NCBI GenBank assembly: GCA_028673005.1
Contig: CM054113.1
Span: 212,961,504 to 213,025,503, forward strand
Direction of reading: 5' to 3'
Source: Tanypteryx hageni
Lineage: Eukaryota > Arthropoda > Insecta > Odonata > Petaluridae
Length of the DNA: 64,000 nucleotides
In this document: piece by piece, positions 45,133 through 56,500 of the stretch
Layout: every line of letters begins with the position of its first letter
How positions within the stretch are numbered: the stretch's first letter is position 1
Program-made: the position numbers and the translations under genes
Notes under the pieces: generated by a model
Database searches by the model: none
What the model was told of the DNA's origin: nothing
What the model saw: the letters and a program-made list of their open reading frames with translations, nothing else

Positions 45133-45136
45133 TTAA
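45133..45136. repeat. TTAA target site, right end of piggyBac-type insertion
   Basis: Matches the TTAA at 29420-29423. The long-period repeat resumes immediately with AGTTTTAAATAATAAGAATG. Confidence 0.75.
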
Positions 45137-45440
45137 AGTTTTAAATAATAAGAATGTGCCAATCCTTAAAATTACGTTCAACATATAATCAAATGCACAA
45201 AACGATAACTGCAACAACACAATTTTACAAATGGTATAAAAATTAACAAGAAAAAGCAATTATAAACAAGATGAACTACCAACAGACCACGACCAATCAA
45301 TCCTTGATAACTAACATAGCAAATACAAACAAACTTTATCACAAAAACAGATTTGGACAACTTTAACAACATCAAAATATGATTAAAGGATTACAAACAA
45401 CACTAACTGCTCTAAACTGGTACATTTATACATATGTTAA
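45137..45440. repeat. long-period repeat, continuation after the insertion
   Basis: Colinear with 25490-25640 (CCAATCCTTAAAATTA, ATAAAAATTA-CAAGAAAAAGC) and then with the ACTAACTGCTCTAAACTGG block seen near 22480 and 26205. Similarity ends near 45440. Confidence 0.75.
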
Positions 45441-46570
45441 TTCTAGATTTTCTTCGCCAATGTGACGGTTATCACGTCGTTGCAAATCCGCCAAACTTTT
45501 CCAATGATTTGGTGGAGAGAACTCAATCACCGTAAATATATATATATATAATTCTTTCTTTCATACTGTGGAAATAACTTTAACGTCTACCAAATGGTAC
45601 GCCAAGACTGAAATTCGAATCGAAAATTAAATTGCTCGAAAAAGAATTGGGTAGTCGAACTGAATCGAATAGTAGTCGATAGTCATTGAACAATCGAGTT
45701 TATAATCCTTTCGTGCTTATTTTTGTTTATCAGTCAGTGCGTTTCATCGGATTAAAATTAAGTAATGGTTTCCCCGAAACTGGAGTTGTTAATATACCAG
45801 AGGTTGTATAAACTAAAAACGTAATATGATGTCAGCTGAAACAAGTGTAGAGGAAGATTAATCGGTAATTTAGAGAAGAAGAAAATATACTCGGGAGCAT
45901 TACTCGGCATTTGGGTTTGTGTTGTATCTAGTATTATAAAAATAGAGGTAAAAATTTTATTAGTGCAATGATATTGTGATAAACTTAATTGTTGGTATTA
46001 TATATTATATTAGGGTAGTACGCGACCGTTGAGTAACTGAAATTTAAGAGTCGCTGAAATTGTGCGGGATAATGTCTGACAATAATGTTACGCCTTAACA
46101 AGTGTTAGTGGTGCTTACGCGTAGTTTTTCTTAAGATGTGATATATGCTTGCATGAAATAGTCCATTATTGCATCTTACATACGTGGAAAATTGTTTAGG
46201 TGTTGAAAATAATTTTAAAATATCCGACGCGTAGAATACTGGCCCCAAACAGGAAGTAGACGCCACAGCCCACGGCCACGTCATTAGCGGTTTTTCTCAT
46301 CCATTATCCATTCATTATTTATTTTTCATCTAATTGGAAGAAATCTTACTCTTAAGGTGAATAGAATATTTTTTTAAATCCCAAACGATTTTTAAAAATC
46401 AGCATTTAGAAAGGCATACTAAGGACTGCCATTTTGGAATCTGAACCGTTCATTTTCGAATCAAGCTATCTGAAATTTGGTCGTTGAGAAGTAAATCGTT
46501 CAGGCGTGTAGTTGATGCTATGTAGCCCGATTTTAGTGATTGACTTATTTAAATGCATCTATGTTATTAG
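45441..46570. other. no recognisable gene
   Basis: Mixed sequence with a short (TA)n at about 45535-45551 and a cluster of TCGAA/ATCGA words near 45615-45710. It may contain upstream sequence of the candidate exon at 46571, but no promoter could be argued. Confidence 0.3.
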
Positions 46571-46767
46571 ATTTATCTCTACCTTCGACGTCTCATTCCT
46601 CTAATAATTATGCTCCTAAGGTGATTTACGTGGTCCCTAAGATGATACCCCAGTCCAGAGATGTGCAGAAGCGGATGGAGTTGCAGGGTTTGTCCAAGGC
46701 CACATGGAATTCAACACTGTCGATCAATGGCATAGGAGAAGGTGCTCCAGTATACAACGCAGAAATG
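46571..46767 (+). other. candidate host exon
   Basis: A coding-like, GC-richer island in AT-rich surroundings. The frame reads DLSLPSTSHSSNNYAPKVIY, then VPKMIPQSRDVQKRMELQGL and INGIGEGAPVYNAEM. A possible acceptor TGTTATTAG ends at 46570 and a possible donor GTAAATAATT follows at 46768. No family was recognised and no neighbouring exons were found, so this is weak evidence for a host gene. Confidence 0.3.
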
Positions 46768-46779
46768 AGTAAATAATTT

Positions 46780-47829
46780 GCTTTAAATTAATGCAATTAT
46801 GTTTACTTTCTTGAAACGTATTTAACTGAATATAAGACAAGGTATTTTTCCTATGTTTGTATCTGAATGATAAGATGTGTAATAATATGAAAATGAATTT
46901 TGATAAATAACTTGTATATAGAAAATTGACTTAATTTAATTTACATTAACTTGTGTTATGTTATTTACATTGATCTTGTTTGAAACACTTATATGTTCAT
47001 TAGTGGTACCTGCAAAAACGTGAAACCAGAAACGTGAATGTGTAAAAGTCATCTTAGAGAAGAAAATAATGATTCACAGCAATTATTATTAAGTTTTATG
47101 TTATTAATGCTTTAAAATTGTTTCTTTTTTTGAAATATATAGCCTTTTCCAATTTTGGGCATGTTAAAATGAAGTCATGTCGTACTATTTGTGTATTTTA
47201 TACCAATTCTATGTTAATAATAATTTTATGTCGATTTATATATGTTCTGATGCCATTCATATCATATGTTGTACCATATAGCTCCATAAAATACAGTAAA
47301 TAACGTCCTTTTGTGTTTCATGAGGTATTGGACCCATTTATCTTGTATAACATGGGTTCTTATGGGAAATATTGATTCATTTAATGTTGTTTTGCTCTGC
47401 GTTGTGATTTTCTTGAACAAATTTACAATGTTAGTAGAGGACACTATTCCAGTATTAAAGAAATGAAAGAAGAATTTTTTCTTTTGGTAGAATCTTTAAA
47501 AATGCCTTCGGTCCACATGCAGTTTACTGAATAATAATTATCTGCAATTATTAGCTTTGCAATCTATTAAATTTGACATTTCTACAACAATAATTTTGAT
47601 TTTTCATAAAAAGTGCAAACCGAATAACTTATTTCTTTTGTCTATTTGATAGCTTAAAATATGCTAATCAAATCTGAAATGGAATTGTTGTGCTTCACGG
47701 CACAAATAAATTATGAAAAGTTGACTATGGTCTCCAAATGACAATTTAAATTATGGCATTTGGAGACCATTGTTCACTTTTCATCATTAATTGAATCGAA
47801 GGCAACAATATACATTGCTCTGGCAACAC
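46780..47829. other. no recognisable gene
   Basis: AT-rich sequence without repeats or frames that could be supported. Confidence 0.35.
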
Positions 47830-48225
47830 CCGGAATGAGTACCAAAAAGCAATCAAATTTTGAAAATAAATGCGTATTTCTGACAAATTCTCCTTTGTAA
47901 CATATAAACATTGCAAGAATATGATATTTTCTAGTTTTAGCTACCGCTTAAAGCAAAAACAGAAAATTGGTCCATATTTACATATGTTGAATGAAAGGAA
48001 AAAAGTTTGCACCTTGAGAAATAAAAAATCTCGTGTAAACTTATGGAAAAATATTATGATCTCCTGGAGTTGAACCTGGGACAAATCTGTGAGCAAATAT
48101 AGTTTTCCCGAGGTCTCCTAGTTGGCAGAAACAAAATGGCAATTACAGCATTTTTCTATGACACTTTTCAAGAGATAAAAGGGGGGACGGACAGACAGAC
48201 ATTGAGTAATTATACAGGATCCCAG
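47830..48225 (-). repeat. SINE-like repeat, copy 1
   Basis: The reverse complement matches 49500-49880. Shared blocks include GTCTCCTAGTTG-CAGAAACA, TTTCTGACAAAT and AAAACAGAAAAT-like stretches. Read on the minus strand it has CCCAGGTTCAACTCCAGGAG, which includes a tRNA B-box-like GGTTCAACTCC. A run GGACGGACAGACAGACATTG lies at its 48190 end. The SINE label is inference. Confidence 0.5.
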
Positions 48226-48267
48226 AATGGATGTACCAAAAAGAAAGTTGAATAATTTTTTTAAGTA

Positions 48268-48669
48268 CAGTAAAACCCCTTATTTACACTTTTCTTGGGA
48301 CCTGGGAAAAAGTGTAAATTGTGGGAAAATGCAAATTGAGGGTAAAAGGAAAAATTGATAAACTGATTTTAATTTTAAACTCGCTCATTTGTTACAGTAA
48401 AACTAACAATCAAATCATTGTTAAAAGAGCTAAGTTTATAAAGATGTAGCATTATACCCTCTGACAGTTGATCAAGTTCCCCATCAGTTTTTAAAAGATT
48501 GGAAATTCTAACGTAAAATGACGCGAATAGCAGGAAAACTTGAAATGAAATAACATAAATATAGGGTTTTACTTACATTGGAATCATAGGAAAATTGATG
48601 GGACCCATATAAAATGTCGTAAATAATGGGAAAATGTACATTCCGGTAACGTAAATACGGGGTTGACTG
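48268..48669. mobile_element. Tigger/pogo-type MITE, 402 bp
   Basis: Left end CAGTAAAACCCCTTATTTAC; the right end read inward is CAGTCAACCCCGTATTTACG. TA lies on both sides (48266-48267, 48670-48671). No ORF. Internal stretches repeat the GTAAAT and GGGAAAATG words. Confidence 0.85.
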
Positions 48670-48849
48670 TATTTGAGATAACAACAACATTAAAAATTAC
48701 ATAACTTTCGAAGTTTTAATACTAATATGATTATTTACACTACTGACATTATTTATTGCTGTTTTTTATTTTGTGATTGTTGTTTACAGTGCCATCTTAT
48801 ATTTTAACTGTCTGACAATTCACACCTAAGCATCCTAAAAGAGTTTCTA

Positions 48850-49065
48850 AAATTGCAAGAAACTCCCGACCTGTTAGAACGAGCAATTTTCCAGTAGGAT
48901 GGAGCACATTACGCTTTGTGTGACATGTTAGAACAATTTTAAACAAAACCTTTCACGAACATTGGATTGGTAGAGTAGGGTCTATAAAATGGCCCACTGG
49001 CTCCCCCCACCCTTTTGAACTCTTTATCTTTGTGGATATTGAAAAGAAAAGTCTGATGTGGCCAC
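48850..49065 (+). pseudogene. mariner-like (DD41D type) fragment
   Basis: Decayed frames read IFQ-stop-DGAHYALCD near 48890, then HWIGRVGSIKWPTGSPHPFE and LFIFVDIEKKS near 48965-49035. This matches the block FQQDGAPPH ... RWIGRxGPIxWPxRSPDLTPLDFFLW of the mariner relatives seen at 53 and 63.6 kb. The third Asp is lost. Confidence 0.6.
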
Positions 49066-49499
49066 CACATGACTTTCTCCATACCTGTAATATTTCTAAA
49101 AATTCCAAATAAGTTAAGTGATAATATTTTAAGAACTGCGAGAAAAATTTGAAAACATTATAAAGAACAGAAATAAAGTCAAACCGTAGCTTTCTGATAT
49201 TGGATATAGCCCCAAAGTTCCAACAATTAAGAAAACAAGTTAGGAAAGAGTACAGTGTATCACAAATAGGTGTGTTTCGTGCTACGGAGTATTTGAAACT
49301 ATTCGATATAATTTGGACTAACAAAAAACAGCAGAACACCACGACCCGATTGTATCCTTGTCTATTAAAAATTTCTCCTCCCCCTTTAGTTTGTGCATAA
49401 ATAAATATATTACGTAATTTTAATGACTAAATACTGCAAAACGATACATCAGAAATGATTCCAGGAAATGTTCAATTTATATTTAGTGATTTATCTTTT
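49066..49499. other. no recognisable gene
   Basis: Open frames on both strands (for example a 129-codon minus-strand frame at 48953-49342) run through the mariner fragment and show no family signature. Confidence 0.35.
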
Positions 49500-49880
49500 A
49501 TATATAATTGCTCAATGATTATCCATCCATCCTTCCTTTTATCTCTTGAACAATATGACATAGAGAAATGCTGTGAATGCCATTTTGTTTCTGCAACTAG
49601 GAGACCCTGGGAAAACTATTTTTGTTTACAGAAGTGTTCCAGGTTTGACTCCAGGAGACGACTTTTTTCCCCATAAGTTTACTTGGGCTTTTCGATTTCT
49701 CAAGGTTTCTTCATTCATCAAAATACATAAATATAGATCTATTTTCTTTGTTTTTGCTTTTTTCTATTGCTAAAACTGTAAAATATCTTATTCTTGCAAT
49801 ATGTAGATGTTACACACAAGTATTTGTCAGAAATAAGAATTTCTTTTTGAAATTGTAGAGCTTTTTTGTATTCTTTCTGG
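49500..49880 (+). repeat. SINE-like repeat, copy 2 (inverted relative to copy 1)
   Basis: Same family as 47830-48225 in opposite orientation, 1.3 kb away. It has CCAGGTTTGACTCCAGGAG, a degraded form of the B-box-like block. Confidence 0.55.
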
Positions 49881-50154
49881 ATGTCGTCAAAGTGACCCGT
49901 ATTATTGCATCCAATTAAGTTATCATCTATTAACCCCTTGGCGCAGTATGTACCAACGCGCCTGATGCCCATTCGTGGGTACAGTGCCCTATCCTACTAA
50001 AATATTTTCTGGGCCTCTTTCCTTTGGTTATGTAAGATACAATGGCATCCTTTGTCTTCTAGAAGGTTTCTGCTTTATAAACAACTACTTTCGTTACATG
50101 ATTTTGCACTTGAAGCATTAAAAAAAATCTTTATCTTATCTTCTCACTCCTTGA

Positions 50155-50200
50155 GCTAGCCTTTGGACTTGACTCAGGCTAGCCTTTGGACTTGACTGGG
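50155..50200 (+). repeat. short tandem duplication in piggyBac 2 leader
   Basis: GCTAGCCTTTGGACTTGACT occurs twice in direct succession, with an intervening CAG. Confidence 0.9.
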
Positions 50201-50384
50201 GGGTGTTTGCTCGTTCATTTCCAAGCTGTTTATGCTTGCTTGCCATCTGTTTCATCTCACTCTTAATGAAATACTGGATCAGCATTGTTTCTTCTCGTTG
50301 AGCCAGCCATATAGTCCTCAGTCGAAAGCATTCTTTTGCGAGTGGAAGTATGAAAAATTCTCTCTTAGCCCTATTTTAAAAGGT

Positions 50385-51975
50385 ATGGCTTCTCATAGTA
50401 GTGAACATTTCCTGGATGAAGAAGTAATACAATTTCTTGTTGAAAATGAAGAAGATAAATTTTCTAATGATTCCGGCAGTAATAAATCTAGTGAGATCGA
50501 GTTGGACTTTACATCTCGTGACCTACCTCAACAGTCAGAAGGTGAAGGTGATGGTCATCCATTGAGTGAGGCTGAAGTTTATCCAACTTCTTGGATTTGG
50601 TCAGATATTGATGAAGGTAATATTCCGCAAAAGTTTCCCTTTATTGGTGAATTTGGTCTTACTGTACCTATTGCTAATGTTCTTCAGTCTTTCACAAACA
50701 TTTTTGATGCACACCTGATTGAGATTATTGTTTTGGAGACTAATAGGTATACTGAAAATTATTTAAAAAATAAAAAGCTGTCTTCTAGATCTCGACTAAA
50801 TAAATGGGAACCTGTTTCTTCATCAGAAATTTGTTTATTTGGGACTAATTATGTTGATGGGTATTGTACAAAAGCCTACTCTTTGTTCCTACTTTTCTAA
50901 AAAACCACTTTTGGAAACAACTATTTTTCCTCAGCCTATTATTGATTGTTTAAATTGTAAATTTCAGAGTATCTACTTGCCAAAGGAAAATATTGCTGTA
51001 GACGAATCTCTTACACTTTGGAAAGATCGTTTGTCTTTCAAGCAGTATATTCCTTTGAAATCCTCAAAATTTGGAATAAAAACATTCGAACTTTATGAAT
51101 CTGAAACCGGATATCTTGGGAGTTTTATTGTTTGCTCCGGCTCGGATTCCACAATTTCGGTTTCAGAAACACCAGACGGACTGAAAACATAGCAATATTT
51201 ATCAAATTGTTTGAACCTTTATTTAGAAAAGGCTATACGTTATGGATGGACAATTACTATAATTCACCAGATTTGGCAAAATTTCTGTTAATTTGTGGAA
51301 CAAATGTTGCTGGAACTTTATGTTTGAATAGGAAAAATGTATCATCTGAAATAAAAGCTCCCAAATTGAAGAAGGGAGAACACGTAGCTAAAGTAAGCAA
51401 TAAGGTTATGGTATTGAAATGGAAGGATAAAAAGAACGTAGCGTTTATATCAAGATTCCATTCCAATAATTTTCAGAAAAAGGATGATAAATTTAAACCA
51501 GTTTGTATTTTAGAATGCAATAAAGCAATGGGGGGAGTGGATCTGAAAGATCAAAAACTTGAGCCTTATCTCTTAGAGCGTAAAAAAAGTAGCAAATGGT
51601 ATGTAAAATTGTTTAGACCCCTTTTGAATGTTTCGGTACATAATTCATTAATAATGTATAACACTTGTCAAAATAAGATGGACCAACTGAGCTTTCGTTT
51701 AACTATAATCCAACAGTTTCTCGAAAAATATGGGAGTGTATCGGAATTGTCAAGCGCAGGAAGGCCATCGCTAAATCCGTCACCTCGCTGTTTATTTGAG
51801 AGGCACTTCATAGAAAAACTATCTGCAACAGGCAAAAAATCTAGGCCACAAAGAAGATGTGTTGTGTGTTCTGCAAAAGGAAAAAAAAGAAACTTTGTAT
51901 TGGTGCTCTGAGTGTAATGTTGGCCTGTGTTTGGAAGGTTGTTTCAAGATCTTCCATACAGAACAGAATTTTTAG
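50385..51975 (+). pseudogene. piggyBac transposase 2
   Basis: The start chosen is ATG at 50385 (MASHSSEHFLDEEVIQFLVE), which opens the usual acidic N-terminal region. The core has FTNIFDAHLIEIIVLETNRY. The following region is disrupted and part of the domain is missing before PKENIAVDESLTLWKDRLSF (first Asp) near 51000. A frameshift near 51140 leads to FRKGYTLWMDNYYNSPDL (second Asp) and CNKAMGGVDLKDQ (third Asp) near 51540. The Cys-rich end starts RRCVVCSAKGKKR, shifts frame in an A-rich run near 51885 and continues CSECNVGLCLEGCF. Three catalytic Asp residues kept, at least three lesions. Clearly diverged from piggyBac 1. Confidence 0.85.
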
Positions 51976-51979
51976 GAAA

Positions 51980-53007
51980 CCTCATGATTTGAAGAGCATT
52001 TATATTGGATTACACTTGAAGAAAAAGTAAGTAAAAAATATTTTGCATACATAAACCATTGAAACATTAATAATTGCAGATTATTATTAATCAAGCAAAC
52101 TGCGTATGGACTGTGGGTGTTTTTAACAATCAGCCAAAAGAAAAAAATCTTTCTTTATTTCAATACTGGAATTTGAGAAGAAAGAAGCAATTATAATTGT
52201 ACATATAAATTATAAAAACAAACATGAAATTCAAAATGTCAGTTGTATAATTTTATAAGGAGAAATGGGCTATTATTACTTTTAAACATGCAGATTTCTG
52301 ACTGACTTCTCAAATGCTTCTGCTGTTATCACTAGTATTATTAAAAGGCAGTGTGTATGTATCGGTAGCATATCTTGAAAACTAAGAACATTAGAGACTT
52401 ACAACTTGGTATACTTACTAATAGGACCATGAGGATGTGCACCTTGGGGCCAGAATTTTTATTTTTGGTGGGAGGGAGGGAGGGAAGGGGATAAGAATTG
52501 CATAGCGTGTAATGTATTTCTTTGTCATACAATTTCTATTCGCCCAAAACTTTTTACTCTCTGGAACACTCGATTATATAAATTTTATAATTATTGCTTT
52601 TAGTGCATTCAAAAGTTGGTTTCATTAATCTTTATTTAAAGTTTAATTTAATACTTCATTCACGCATACCCATCATATTTGATGGGCAATTATGCTAGTA
52701 ATTATAAATCTTGCAAAATGGCTGAAAATAGACTTTCTGCTTTCTCTATGGGTTTTCCAGTTGAACATCGGAAGCCGCTTTTCTACTCCTCTGCATGGAA
52801 TCTATGATAGACCAGATGACTTTGTGAAGTGATCAGACTGCAGAAATCCAAGGAAAATGGCAGAACTCGGAAGGAAAGTAGTTGTCTTTGCAGCTAGAGT
52901 ACATGTGTCTGTCTCATCAGAGGTTTTGTGATGATCGCCTTGGCAGTGGACTGTATATCCCATGGATAAGATAACCTGGAACGTTGATTATCTGAAGCAG
53001 TGATCCC
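51980..53007. other. no recognisable gene
   Basis: AT-rich sequence. A GGGAGGGAGGGAGGG purine run lies near 52470 on the plus strand. The stretch 52750-53000 is more balanced in composition but has no recognisable frame. Confidence 0.35.
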
Positions 53008-53009
53008 TA

Positions 53010-53508
53010 CAGGATGTTTCAAAGTGTGAATGACTCTCTTTAGGGTAAAAAAGGTAGAAGATTACAGTTTTCATCACATGAAACAATCTCTAAAAGTTCT
53101 TTCTCCACTTTTACCCGTTTTAATGCACTTCAACCTGAGACCCCCTTGTTGCTCGCGCAATTTCCATCTGGTATTCAAAGGCCTGGATAGCATTTTCACA
53201 CATTTCAGGTGGAATTCCTTTCAAAGCATGGATGATGTAGTCTTTCAAATTTTGTAAAGAAGTGACTTGTGTGCAGTTTCCTTTACGTACCCCCAGAGAA
53301 AGAAGTCCATGTTCATTAAATCCGGCAATCTTGTAGGCCATGCAACAGACCTGCCTCTTCCAATCCATCTTCTAGGAAAAGTTGTGTCCAGAAATTGTCA
53401 AACAGTTAAACCCCAATGTGGCAATCTTGTAGGATTATGGCCAGTGAATTCGTTTTCCACAAAAAAGAAAATTTTTTGAAATGTGTCCACTCTTTCTCGG
53501 ACACCCTT
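53010..53508 (-). mobile_element. mariner-like deletion derivative, 0.5 kb
   Basis: The left end CAGGATGTTTCAAAGTGTGA and the right end read inward AAGGGTGTCCGAGAAAGAGT are diverged TIRs with TA on both sides (53008-53009, 53509-53510). Only the C-terminal part of the transposase remains between them. Confidence 0.7.
53120..53445 (-). pseudogene. mariner-like (DD41D type) transposase C-terminal part
   Basis: Frames read PHWGLTV-stop-QFLDTTFPRR, WIGRGRSVAWPTRLPDLMNM and DFFLWGYVKETAHKS, then after a frameshift NLKDYIIHALKGIPPEMCEN and end GSQVEVH at 53120. If the second Asp lay just before GAPPHW, as in relatives, the spacing to DFFLW is 41 residues, the DD41D signature. The N-terminal DNA-binding and first catalytic parts are deleted. 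Confidence 0.75.
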
Positions 53509-53599
53509 TATTATCCTTGTTGCTGAGGTTTTGTTAGTTTTTTATACAGCTTGTTAACTTTTTTGCTCTTTCTTTGCAAATTAAATTTTTTTGGTATTT

Positions 53600-56500
53600 T
53601 TGTATTATCATTTTTAAGATTCCATTACTATGTATGGTTTTTCCCTTCCCGTTTATGAGTGGGTAAATCTTCACAATTGTGATGTGGAAGGAGAAGAAAT
53701 TTATGATGATTCATGACTTGTGTTTTGCCATTCTGAAGGAAAATATTGTCAAACTTTTGGTCTTTGCTACTCTTGACAAATGCAAGTCACTTGGTTTATT
53801 TGTTCAAGAACGTTCCATGGCCATTAATGCTTCAACTGCTCTGTTGTTATGAATAACTCCAATTCTGCTATTCTTGTCTCTTACTTCGGTTACTGCGATA
53901 GCTTTAAAATTTGCCATTTTTTCTTAAATGGCTTAATTTTTGTTGAAGGCAAGAGTGACAGATATGGCCTACCGAAGTGTAAGGTCATTGAGTTAGTGGG
54001 ATACTTCTTGATGTTTTTTAGTTTGGTGAAGAATTGGTGGGCCCAGCAACTTGTTGATTCTCAGAGAAGCAATGATTTATAGATAAAATTCGCATTATTG
54101 ATCATTATAGTGGTTTTATTATTTGTAACAGGGAATTGGCAATTTATTGTGATATAGGCATTTTTTATGAATGCACTTTATGTAATTAATGTGTATATGT
54201 GACTGCAATATTCTGTTACACCTTCAGTTTTTATCATTGCAGTGTTTGAAATATATTAAAATTAATTTTGCCAGTAGACATGAACATTTTGTTCATAAGT
54301 ATTTTTTGATCATTTGTCATAATGTTTTCATGTGATGTCAGTATTATTTGTGATTCATAAGATTAAATAGACTGTTAAATTGTGTTAGATAGAATTTCTA
54401 GCAAACATAATATCGACCAATGATCTTTCATTAGTCTTGTATTAATATTTTTGTAACTTGTTGGGCATTTCACCACTATTGTTCATTGATTGATAATTTT
54501 TTCGGTCAAAAAGTTATTTTCATGGGAAGAATGATGGATTGGAAATAAGTGTTTTTAATATGCACCTTCAATGTTGCTATAAATCTTAGTGACATTTCCT
54601 TTTTGGAAAAATTTTTACTCTTATTCATTGGAAGTTGTAGATACTGCATTTCAGGGGAGAATTATTTATGTCATTCAACTTGAACCCTGTGTTCAATAGT
54701 ATATTTTGATTTTAGTGATGATATCATGTGATTTCAGATTGATCTGTGATTCCTACCTTCTTCATTGAATAGTCTGTATAGTAGAAGTGTGTTGAATACC
54801 ACTTCTATCATTCCAAGTAGCGAGTATTGTTATTTCATTTATTTTGTGTCAACATTTTTCGGTATTTGTAATTTCCTTAGTATATTATTGTTTTTATGCA
54901 TTGATCTTAATTAATTGGGCAAGAAGGCAATATTTACAGGAAGAACAATGGGTTGGAAATTGGTCCAGTTTGAATTAATACATTCTGCATTGTGAAAATT
55001 TCATTGAAATTTCCTGTTTGTAAATTACGGTATGCTTTAATACAAGCATTGAATGTTTTATGATACCAGAATTTGTCATTGAATGCATTGCCTGTGTGTG
55101 TTTGGTGTTAGATTTTATTATTGGTTGGTTATCTTTCCAAAATTATTTAAAGTGACCTATGTAAAAACTTCTGCTTTTCTTCAGTATTGTGTGCATTTTT
55201 TTATATTTGTTCGGCAAACCAGATTACATGTTCTTGTATTTGAGTCTTTAAATTTTGGTTTAAAGTTGGGAGTGATGGATTTTGTCCACTGAATTGTGAG
55301 GTTTCTGAGGTTATGTGGTACTTGTTGGTGTTGTTATGTGTGGTGAAAAATTGGTGATCCCAGTGGATTAGGGATTTTCCAAGAAGCCATGGCTTCAACA
55401 CTTGAGAAACTCCAACACTGAATTTCAGTCCATTTGCTTGGGATGGAACCTTTCATTCCCAAAACTAACTTAGCTAAACTTATAATTTTATAATTTAACT
55501 CTCTCCTGCAAAATTTGCTTTTGTTTTAAAAGCTGTGCATATGTTGCATGTTCTCATGCAGTATGCTTCAATATAAATTAGATGAAATGTAATTTGATTT
55601 AATATTTAAAGGCAGAATGTCATTTATTATTATTATTACTTTATGTTGATGTGAGGTGATGATGTGAAGTGAAGATATGTTTCTTCGACATGGTGAATAA
55701 CTAGCTGAGTGGTGGTCAGGTTTTCCCAAGGTTGTGGTATCCAGCCCCTTCGGCGGGACGTCTGACTATCTGCTTGGCTAGTTTCTCCTCCCCGGTGGGG
55801 AAACTATATTTGTAATTATTATTATTATTACCATATAATGTATGTAGAAGGTGATGTAATTTTGGAGATCGAACACAGTTACGAGATGATGTGATGCTAT
55901 GATGTAAGGTGATGTAGCTATCACCAGATCGAACATTTAGCAACTCCTGCAGACAAGCCTATTTGCTTTACAGGATCATATTGTCTACTTTATCTTTTGT
56001 TATTTCATAATTATATAGTTGAAATGTATATTATATAGTTGAAATAGCTTCTTTGCTGTTCTGGAATACTTAATATGTAAAATATAAATCGGAATAAATT
56101 CTAAAAAATAATCTATTAGATCTGCATCTTGGTCCTGATTCCTTATTTGGAGCTACAGTATCTGCCTCGTTGAAACATTATTATTAAATGTATTGAATGC
56201 CTATAAGCTTGTTTTTTTAATGACTTATTCTGTGTTTGACACACCTTTAGGGCTTTCTGAATCATCATCATTGTAGACATTCAATTCACCTGCACTTTGC
56301 GTGAACGTTATTGCTTGGAGCAAACATAAGATTTTTTCTTTGGTACATGAGTTGAACTCATATTCCATTGCCTGCAATGCATCAGAAATTATTTCGTTCT
56401 CATGACCAAATGTTGGGATCAGTTTTGTGGTTTTGCTTGGTTGTAATAAGTGTTACTTTCGCAAAGAGAAATATCAGAATGCTTCCTGGCATTATATTTC

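Larger units (their letters stand above)
29420..45136 (-). mobile_element. piggyBac-type element swollen by nested insertions
   Basis: The ends are TTAA plus matching 16-base termini. The left flank (TACAATTGCATCTCTCT) and right flank (GTTTTAAATAATAA, CCAATCCTTAAAATTA) are contiguous in the uninterrupted array copy at 25455-25530, showing that everything between arrived as one insertion. A piggyBac transposase on the minus strand (41660-43340) fits as its gene. At least seven later insertions account for most of the 15.7 kb. Confidence 0.7.
49931..51975 (+). mobile_element. piggyBac element 2 (left end plus gene)
   Basis: TTAACCCCTTGGCGCAGTAT at 49931 is a typical piggyBac terminus, followed at about 49967 by CCCATTCGTGGGTA. 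The gene follows on the plus strand. A matching right terminus with TTAA was not found. TACCCATCATATTTGATGGG near 52665 could be its decayed subterminal hairpin. Confidence 0.6.

Noticed and set aside
48953..49342. 129-codon minus-strand frame
   Set aside because: Runs antisense through a mariner-like fragment and has no family signature.
52640..52690. Possible right terminus of piggyBac 2
   Set aside because: It has a TGCCCATC/GATGGGTA hairpin like the left end, but no TTAA at the expected distance, so it is not listed as a boundary.
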